From positions 62,001-126,000 of the forward strand of contig DJQW01000002.1 in NCBI GenBank assembly GCA_002437665.1: a DNA stretch of 64,000 nt, given 5' to 3'. Numbering within the stretch: position 1 is the stretch's first letter; each line of letters begins with the position of its first letter. Source of the DNA: Alphaproteobacteria bacterium UBA6376 (lineage in GTDB: Bacteria; Pseudomonadota; Alphaproteobacteria; Rs-D84). Both the position numbers and the translations under genes were made by a program. This document shows, piece by piece, positions 58,801 through 64,000 of the stretch. The notes under the pieces were generated by a model, which saw only the letters and a program-made list of their open reading frames with translations, was not told the origin of the DNA and did not search any database.

Positions 58801-61569
58801 CAGAACGCGCTGGACATCACGACGGACGGTAAAACAATCACCATTGACACCGCAAACGCCGGCACATATTTTGTCCAGATTCTGGATTCTGCGGAACGCG
58901 TATTGGCAAACATAGAATACTTTGTCGCTGGCAATGAAAACAGCGAACTGAAATCAGACACCAACGCCGAACTGAAAATCAAATTGTCATCAAACGCATT
59001 TGCCGCGGGCGACAAAATCGACGTCAGCATTACCGCCCCATACACCGGCGCGGGTCTGATTACGATTGAACGTGACCGCGTGTACGCATACAAATGGTTC
59101 AACGCCAACACCACAACATCGGTTCAGCAAATCACCCTGCCCGCTGGCTTCGAAGGGACTGGTTACGTCAACGTATCATTTGTGCGTAATATCACCAGCC
59201 GTGATATATTCACAACACCATACGCATACGCCGTTGCGCCATTTTCGGTTAAAAACGATGCACGCAAAATTGGCGTCAAACTGACCACGCCAGACATCGT
59301 TCGCGACCACAAATTGCCCATTAAATATGAATCAAATCGCGACGCGCGCCTGATGATATTCGCCATCAATACCGGCATTTTACAGGTTGCGAAATACGAC
59401 CTGCCCCGTCCGTTGGCATACTTTTTCAAAAAGGCCGCATTACAGGTTTCCACATACCAGACATTGTCGCTGTTGTTACCTGAATACAAAATCCTGCGTG
59501 AATTTGCAAAAACCGGCGGTGGCGATTTCGAACCAGATATCGATGCTGGCATGACGCTCAGCAACCCATTTGGCCGCCGCACATTGCCACCGGTTGCGTT
59601 CTATTCGGGTATTATTGATGCCCAGGCCGGCAAATCAGGCGAAATTACTTTTGATTTGCCAGAATACTTTAATGGCGCGGTGCGCGTATTTGCGGTTGCT
59701 GCAAACAACACCGCCGTGGGCAGTGCGGACACCAGTGTTCGTGTGCAATCGCCGGTTATGATTACATTATCCGCCCCGCTGATGGCGGCACCAAACGACA
59801 CGTTCGACATTGGCGCGGTTGTATCAAATCAGGTCGCGCACAGTGGCGCCGCCGCCACCGCGGACATTTCACTGTCGACGTCGGACGGGTTGACTGCGGC
59901 GGTGGTGGCCGGCAAAATCGCCGTACCTGAAAATAACGAAAATGTTTTCACAACATCTGTTCGCGTTGGCGACGTGTTGGGCAATGCTGACATTAAATTA
60001 AATGCCACAATCACCGGCGCAGACAATGCGTCTGGGGCTGCATCCGCCACGGTGGCCCTGTCCGTGCGTCCAATAACAACGTTTGAAACACGCGTGCACA
60101 GTGGCACAATAAATGCCCATACCGCAAAAATCCGCGGATTCCATATCGATATGTATCCGGAATTTTCTGCGCACACATTGTACGTGTCGCCACGCGCAAC
60201 CGTACTGGCACACCCATTGGTTCAGTATCTGGCACACTATGAATTTCCATGCACAGAACAACTGGTATCACGCGCGTTACCATATGTGATTGCACCAAAC
60301 GATGACACGTTGGGAACAAATTTTGATGAATCAAGTGCACAAATTGCCGACACAATTCGCCAGTTACAATCGCGCCAGAATGTAAACGGTGCATTTGAAT
60401 TGTGGGCGACAACCGATAATTTCCCAACGCCTGCGTCCCCCACAACCGTCCAGACAACCGCATACGTTGCCCAGTTCCTGACACTGGCGCGCGACGCGGG
60501 TTTCAATGTTCCAAAGGATATGCTGGGGCGTGCGATTGGATTCTTGCGCGATTTTGCCGGCACACCGATTGAAAACGCCGACGATGCCGCAGCGGCGGCG
60601 CACGCAATATTTGTCATAACGCAAAACGATTACATCACAACGAACTATATCAATTTGTTCCAAGAATATGCGGACAAAAACATCAAGAATTGGCAGCGTA
60701 CGATTTCCGGCGCATATATTGCCGCCGCATATAAAATGATGAAACAAGATGATGCGGCCGACAAACTGATTGCGCAATATCGCACCACATCGTCAAAATT
60801 TGAATATGTGTCAATGTACGACAATAATGTTGCGAATGACGCGATGTATAACTTTATCAATCGTCGGTATTTTGATGCCGCGGCGGCGACGCCCGACAGC
60901 GTTGTGAACTATGTTGCGACTGGCGACTATTCGTCATATACATCGGCAATGGCAACATTGGCATTGATTGGCGGCGGTGCCGCAACCGATGCGCCAGCGG
61001 TCACAATTTCAGCAAATGACGCAACCATTACGGGCACGACATCGGGCGACACATTAGGTTTTGACATTCCGGCGGATGCCACAGCGATTGATATCAAGTG
61101 CGAAAAATGCGACCGCACGAATGGCCTGTATTACGCATTGGTTCAGACCGGTTACCCACGCGTGGCATCCGAATCCAGCAATGGTATTTCCGTATCACGC
61201 GAATATTACAACGAAAATGGCGAACGCATCACGTCCGCAAACATCGGCGACAGAATCACGGTTCGCATTTTTGCGCGCGCACGCGGTGGTGACGTAATCC
61301 CAAGCGTTGCCATTACTGATTTGTTGCCGGCGGGATTTTCTGTTGATGGCGCGGTCACAGGCGACCAGAATTTTGCCCAGATTCGCGAAGATCGCGTTGT
61401 GATATTCACCGACCTGACGCGCGCATCGGCAACATTTGAATACACTGCCGACGTCACAGCCGCTGGCACGTTTGCCACGCCGCCAATTCATGCCGAATCC
61501 ATGTATAATCCATCGGTAAATGCAACCGGTGCGGTGGGCACATTCACGGTTTCAAATGGCGAAAAATAA
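55837..61569 (+). CDS. Bacterial alpha-2-macroglobulin
   Basis: A periplasmic protease trap of 1910 residues. An N-terminal membrane anchor (IALVVCTIVLIAGIVGVIAL) is followed by a series of MG-type beta-sandwich domains. The bait-region neighbourhood includes FVFTDRGIYRAGEDMVAAG (MG3/MG4 boundary motif). The thioester motif is CTEQ in YEFPCTEQLVSRALPY, so the protein should be able to form the reactive thioester. The helical TED domain and a C-terminal receptor-like domain follow. The lack of a lipobox suggests an uncleaved inner-membrane anchor. Its end overlaps pbpC by 14 bases, the classic A2M-PBP1C pairing for defence of the periplasm and repair of breached peptidoglycan. Confidence 0.93.
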   Translation: MATKQNRKSTKNPKRKLFSVRKIALVVCTIVLIAGIVGVIALRRGNDAATKMHTTFNTPTAATFTDTNNVMFTSDNIPDVNNARTLSHIQPLVISYNWTSGPYNQAVRPDATSNDITAGIKISPFVRGTWARQGGGDELSFTPDTDWPADTRFTVRVADNLINSDVAIDDKTISFTTPRVTATVDSFNLYPAPNAKKSVIGVAVISFNYPIITSEFNDKLTVKLDGTKLDFTVKFDKFRRTAVITTAPVQITNDDQIIRLKLNRVSPAAGNGATQKLTAHATVAAADNIFKVSEITTIAADDTNGNAQQLVLVNMTATAATNTDWGKYVEIYLLPEYKTDDEKSDENPHQWADDEITPDVIAHAKKIQTKLVPFVNPTGVYQYAFSYDVSAANRFIFVRVASGFESASGFYVKDGASRVLSVAYPTRTVKIAGSGALLSLAGDKKLGIMARGGATAAHVNLSKVKSSEINHLISQTYNIFSENIEFKGWSFGVDDMAVVFRKTIPFSDPSMTKTNYASIDLGAYLDRTGGDKTGIFVIQVAPDATAAQYSDRRLILLTNLGIIRKENQNNSSTLFVVNLSDGTPAADTEINVLGRNGNAVWAGRTDDDGHADIPELSWNEYRDAREPVAIVARRGDDVSFIPYNATAPMVDYSKFDVDGEYYYGATPLNAFVFTDRGIYRAGEDMVAAGIVKNKSFKALAGIPVRAEITDPRGRDALTKTFTLAGDGMFDIKYTIPATAATGEWQVRLYSLDSRGRIDTSLGVATFRVADFVPDNMKITTTVAGGDTDGWIGVDGMRANVSLRNLFGTAATDKRITASATLTPTNFTFDAFPDYVFTPNFISGTGLADGTARASQTFTANMPDAHTDENGGATIAINFDDVIPDGTYMLKLTTAGFESASGRSVRTTTTARVSNAKYLVGYHADGDLKYIARGASRNVKLVAVDHTGAAAAANNLTMRTVHRENLTSLVKDYSGYYKYQTVTRDKVISQNALDITTDGKTITIDTANAGTYFVQILDSAERVLANIEYFVAGNENSELKSDTNAELKIKLSSNAFAAGDKIDVSITAPYTGAGLITIERDRVYAYKWFNANTTTSVQQITLPAGFEGTGYVNVSFVRNITSRDIFTTPYAYAVAPFSVKNDARKIGVKLTTPDIVRDHKLPIKYESNRDARLMIFAINTGILQVAKYDLPRPLAYFFKKAALQVSTYQTLSLLLPEYKILREFAKTGGGDFEPDIDAGMTLSNPFGRRTLPPVAFYSGIIDAQAGKSGEITFDLPEYFNGAVRVFAVAANNTAVGSADTSVRVQSPVMITLSAPLMAAPNDTFDIGAVVSNQVAHSGAAATADISLSTSDGLTAAVVAGKIAVPENNENVFTTSVRVGDVLGNADIKLNATITGADNASGAASATVALSVRPITTFETRVHSGTINAHTAKIRGFHIDMYPEFSAHTLYVSPRATVLAHPLVQYLAHYEFPCTEQLVSRALPYVIAPNDDTLGTNFDESSAQIADTIRQLQSRQNVNGAFELWATTDNFPTPASPTTVQTTAYVAQFLTLARDAGFNVPKDMLGRAIGFLRDFAGTPIENADDAAAAAHAIFVITQNDYITTNYINLFQEYADKNIKNWQRTISGAYIAAAYKMMKQDDAADKLIAQYRTTSSKFEYVSMYDNNVANDAMYNFINRRYFDAAAATPDSVVNYVATGDYSSYTSAMATLALIGGGAATDAPAVTISANDATITGTTSGDTLGFDIPADATAIDIKCEKCDRTNGLYYALVQTGYPRVASESSNGISVSREYYNENGERITSANIGDRITVRIFARARGGDVIPSVAITDLLPAGFSVDGAVTGDQNFAQIREDRVVIFTDLTRASATFEYTADVTAAGTFATPPIHAESMYNPSVNATGAVGTFTVSNGEK

Positions 61570-63955
61570 CAGATGGTTTAACCGCATTACGCAACATATA
61601 CGTCGTCACAAAACGACGTATATTTGCATATTCGGGCTGGTTGTGGTGTATTGGGCCGTCCGCCTGTTTTTTATTCCGCCACTGTTATCAGACACACATT
61701 TTTCCCGCGCATACTATGACCGTAATGGCACGCTGATGCGCATGACACTGACGGCGGACGATAAATACCGCCTGTTCACACCACTGGACGAAATCAGTCC
61801 GGACGTCATCCGCGCCACTGTTTTATACGAAGATAAATATTTCTGGTATCACCCAGGGTTAAATCCCGTATCATTGGCGACCGCCACAATAAATTGGGCA
61901 CGTGGCGTGCCCCACCCCGCCGGCGCATCCACCATCACGATGCAGGTTGCGCGCATGCTGTACGGATTGGACACACGGCGCGCAGGCGGAAAACTGGTAC
62001 AAATTGCCGCAGCAATTTATATCGACGCGTTTCATTCCAAACGCGAAATCTTGCAAGCGTATTTGAATTTAGCACCCTATGGCGGAAATATAGAGGGCAT
62101 CGGTGCCGCATCAATAATTTACTTCACGCGCCCGCCCCGCGATATCAGCACTATCGAGGCAATCACCCTGTCCACCATTCCCCAGAACCCAGCAAAGCGC
62201 GGTTTGAACACTGAAACAGGTCTGCGCAACATCATGAAAATGCGTGCGGATTTGGTTCGGCGTTGGATTGCGGCAAACGGTGATGATGGTGACAACCTGA
62301 TGACATTGGCGGCAATGCCACTGAACGTGCGTGGTGTGCGCGACTTACCATTCCGCGCCCCACATTTTACCCAACGCGAAATCGCCCGTCACAGTAATTA
62401 TTGGTCGGACATCGGCCCACGCAATTCATACGTTGCAACAACATTGGACATCAATTTACAGAAGCAAATGGAACGGACACTGGCCGCACAAATTGATGCG
62501 CGACGCAGCCGCGGCGTGACGAATGCCGCCGCAATATTGGTCAATTACAAGACGATGGAAATATTGTCCTATATTGGATCGGCGAATTATTTTGATAAAT
62601 CAATTTATGGCGAAAATGATGGGGTGCTGGCACGACGCAGTCCGGGGTCAACACTGAAACCATTGATATATGCCGCCGCCGCCGACCGTGGGCTGATTCA
62701 TGGCATGACGCTGTTGCGTGATGCAAAAATCAACTTTGGCGTGTATGCACCCGAAAATTCAGACAGCGAATTTTACGGCCCAGTGTTGGCGCACACGGCC
62801 CTGACGCATTCGCGCAATATTCCCGCAATAAATCTGGTGCGGGGAATTGGCGTACGAAATTTCTATGATTTGTTGGCCAAATACGGTGTCGACAATCTGA
62901 AATCCCCAGACCATTATGGCATATCTATCGCACTGGGCGGGGCCGAGGTTTCGATGTTTGAACTGGCACAAATATATACTGGGATTGCCAATCTGGGCGG
63001 CAAATACGACATTCGTTCAGAGTTGTCCGCCCCAATGCAACGCGACGCGCAAATCCTGTCGCCAGAGGCAAATTTTCTGGTTCTGGACATGCTGGCACGT
63101 GGGCCCGCACCAACAGCGCACATTCCGTTTACAAAGCGCACAACATCGCCCATACGGCACTATTGGAAAACAGGTACATCATCGTCATTCCGTGATGCGT
63201 GGACGGCGGGCATATTTGGCGACTATGTTTTAATCGTATGGGTTGGGAATTTTGACGGCACGCCAAATAACGCGTTTTCAGGCGCGCGCGTTGCCGCCCC
63301 AATTTATTTTGCATTGGCGGACACCGTCATAAAATACGATGCCGCACGCGGGCAACCGGTTCAGAATAATAATTTCCTGCGCTCTGACATGAACATTGCC
63401 CAAATCGATATGTGCGATGGCGTCGGTGGCATCGCCGGCCCGTATTGCCCACATGTCGTAAAATCATACTTTATCCCTGGGGTATCCCCCATCGACACAT
63501 CCAGTGTATATCGCGCGGTTCCGATTGATAACCGCACAGGTCTGCGCGCGTGCAGTACAAATCCCGAAACGACACACATGGCGGTGTATGAATTTTGGGA
63601 TTCTGAATTTTTGGACATGTTTGCGCGCGCCGGCATTCGCCGCAACACCCCGCCCCCATACATGCCAAATTGCAATCTGGACGATATTGCGGACGACGCA
63701 TCCCCAACAATCGTCAGCCCAGCCGACGCAACAAACATCGTGATTACCGACGGCAAAAATGCAACACAAATCACGTTTCAGGCAATCGCACCGGCGCGCG
63801 ATGCAAAAATATTCTGGTTCTTGGACGATGAAATTATCGGCACAACCACATCCGGTGCACCAATGACGCGCCCTGTTTCAATGGGCGAACACATCGTGCG
63901 CATTGCCACCAGTGACGGCGGCGGCAGTTCCGCGAAATTCACAGTTATTCAGTAA
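61556..63955 (+). CDS. pbpC: Penicillin-binding protein 1C
   Basis: A bifunctional class A PBP of 799 residues. The membrane anchor is YICIFGLVVVYWAVRLFFI. The GT51 glycosyltransferase domain has ATVLYEDKYFWYHPGLNP with the catalytic Glu and GASTITMQVARML. The transpeptidase domain has the Ser-x-x-Lys motif in RRSPGSTLKPLIYA, the SxN-type HSRNIPA and the KTG box in YWKTGTSSSFRDAW. A C-terminal BiPBP_C domain (about residues 690-799) is specific to PBP1C. It overlaps the A2M gene by 14 bases. Immediately after its stop an ATG at 63956 opens a frame to the window edge, too short to judge. Confidence 0.96.
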   Translation: MAKNNRWFNRITQHIRRHKTTYICIFGLVVVYWAVRLFFIPPLLSDTHFSRAYYDRNGTLMRMTLTADDKYRLFTPLDEISPDVIRATVLYEDKYFWYHPGLNPVSLATATINWARGVPHPAGASTITMQVARMLYGLDTRRAGGKLVQIAAAIYIDAFHSKREILQAYLNLAPYGGNIEGIGAASIIYFTRPPRDISTIEAITLSTIPQNPAKRGLNTETGLRNIMKMRADLVRRWIAANGDDGDNLMTLAAMPLNVRGVRDLPFRAPHFTQREIARHSNYWSDIGPRNSYVATTLDINLQKQMERTLAAQIDARRSRGVTNAAAILVNYKTMEILSYIGSANYFDKSIYGENDGVLARRSPGSTLKPLIYAAAADRGLIHGMTLLRDAKINFGVYAPENSDSEFYGPVLAHTALTHSRNIPAINLVRGIGVRNFYDLLAKYGVDNLKSPDHYGISIALGGAEVSMFELAQIYTGIANLGGKYDIRSELSAPMQRDAQILSPEANFLVLDMLARGPAPTAHIPFTKRTTSPIRHYWKTGTSSSFRDAWTAGIFGDYVLIVWVGNFDGTPNNAFSGARVAAPIYFALADTVIKYDAARGQPVQNNNFLRSDMNIAQIDMCDGVGGIAGPYCPHVVKSYFIPGVSPIDTSSVYRAVPIDNRTGLRACSTNPETTHMAVYEFWDSEFLDMFARAGIRRNTPPPYMPNCNLDDIADDASPTIVSPADATNIVITDGKNATQITFQAIAPARDAKIFWFLDDEIIGTTTSGAPMTRPVSMGEHIVRIATSDGGGSSAKFTVIQ

Positions 63956-64000
63956 ATGCGCTGTTACATATTGCCGCGGCCGCAACACATTACATCAGAT

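Noticed and set aside
63956..64000. Possible next gene starting ATGCGCTGTTAC directly after pbpC
   Set aside because: Only 15 codons are visible before the window ends and no ribosome binding site can be judged.

Overview
The window comes from a Gram-negative bacterium. It carries LPS-export genes, outer-membrane autotransporters, an OmpA lipoprotein, a BamE-like lipoprotein, EnvC and a periplasmic alpha-2-macroglobulin with PBP1C. A CarD/CdnL regulator, RodZ and a type II-C Cas9 system fit a host-associated alphaproteobacterium. Pyruvate:ferredoxin oxidoreductase points to anaerobic or microaerobic life. The taxonomic placement is inference. Genes are dense, many start codons overlap the preceding stop, and TGA is used as a stop, so the standard bacterial code applies.

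Layout. 1-6486: uvrA (cut by the left edge), rodZ, dus, ftsB/divIC, tspO and an APH-fold pseudokinase. 6600-6794: tRNA-Arg(TCT) beside decayed tRNA-like sequence. 6993-12057: a leftward surface operon (LPP20-like lipoprotein, PEGA outer-membrane protein, Pmp-like autotransporter, small membrane protein) headed by a structured leader RNA. 12152-13410: a DUF308/HdeD-like membrane protein, tRNA-like palindromic units and tRNA-Pro(TGG). 13479-17674: a secreted Cys-rich protein, a ureohydrolase, an overlapping spanin-like pair, rho and ssb. 17748-25386: a complete type II-C CRISPR-Cas locus with 42 repeats and 41 spacers, cas1-cas2, a convergent cas9 and a divergent tracrRNA. 25387-32106: a 1694-residue autotransporter, enolase and a superinfection-immunity-like protein. 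32239-34806: an inverted duplication of a two-gene secreted-protein operon, each copy with the same leader RNA and terminator. 34826-35468: a cluster of dispersed repeats. 35495-46818: a 52-residue small protein, an OmpA lipoprotein, lptC-lptB, carD, secreted proteins, a BamE-like lipoprotein with nifJ, and a C-terminal processing protease. 46986-48631: a degenerate Fic protein overlapping an APH-fold kinase. 48633-63955: a repeat cluster, envC-tyrS, tsf and rpsB with an extra small gene between them, a subtilisin-like autotransporter, and the alpha-2-macroglobulin/PBP1C pair.

The most notable unexplained item is an RNA element of about 170 nt present three times (minus 12057-11890, minus 33484-33304, plus 33594-33759). 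Each copy sits behind a good sigma70-type promoter and contains a two-part long-range helix whose sequence differs between copies while pairing is kept. Each also has two internal hairpins, a conserved core, a CTCCAACC segment that can pair back to GGTTGGAG, and an intrinsic terminator just before the ribosome binding site of a secreted-protein gene. This is the architecture of a riboswitch or attenuator, and I do not recognise it as a known class.

The CRISPR repeats end in a perfect extended -10 element (TGATATAAT), so each spacer probably has its own promoter, as described for the type II-C system of Neisseria meningitidis. A consensus promoter placed so that transcription starts at or next to the ATG recurs at ftsB, cas1 and the subtilase gene, suggesting leaderless mRNAs.
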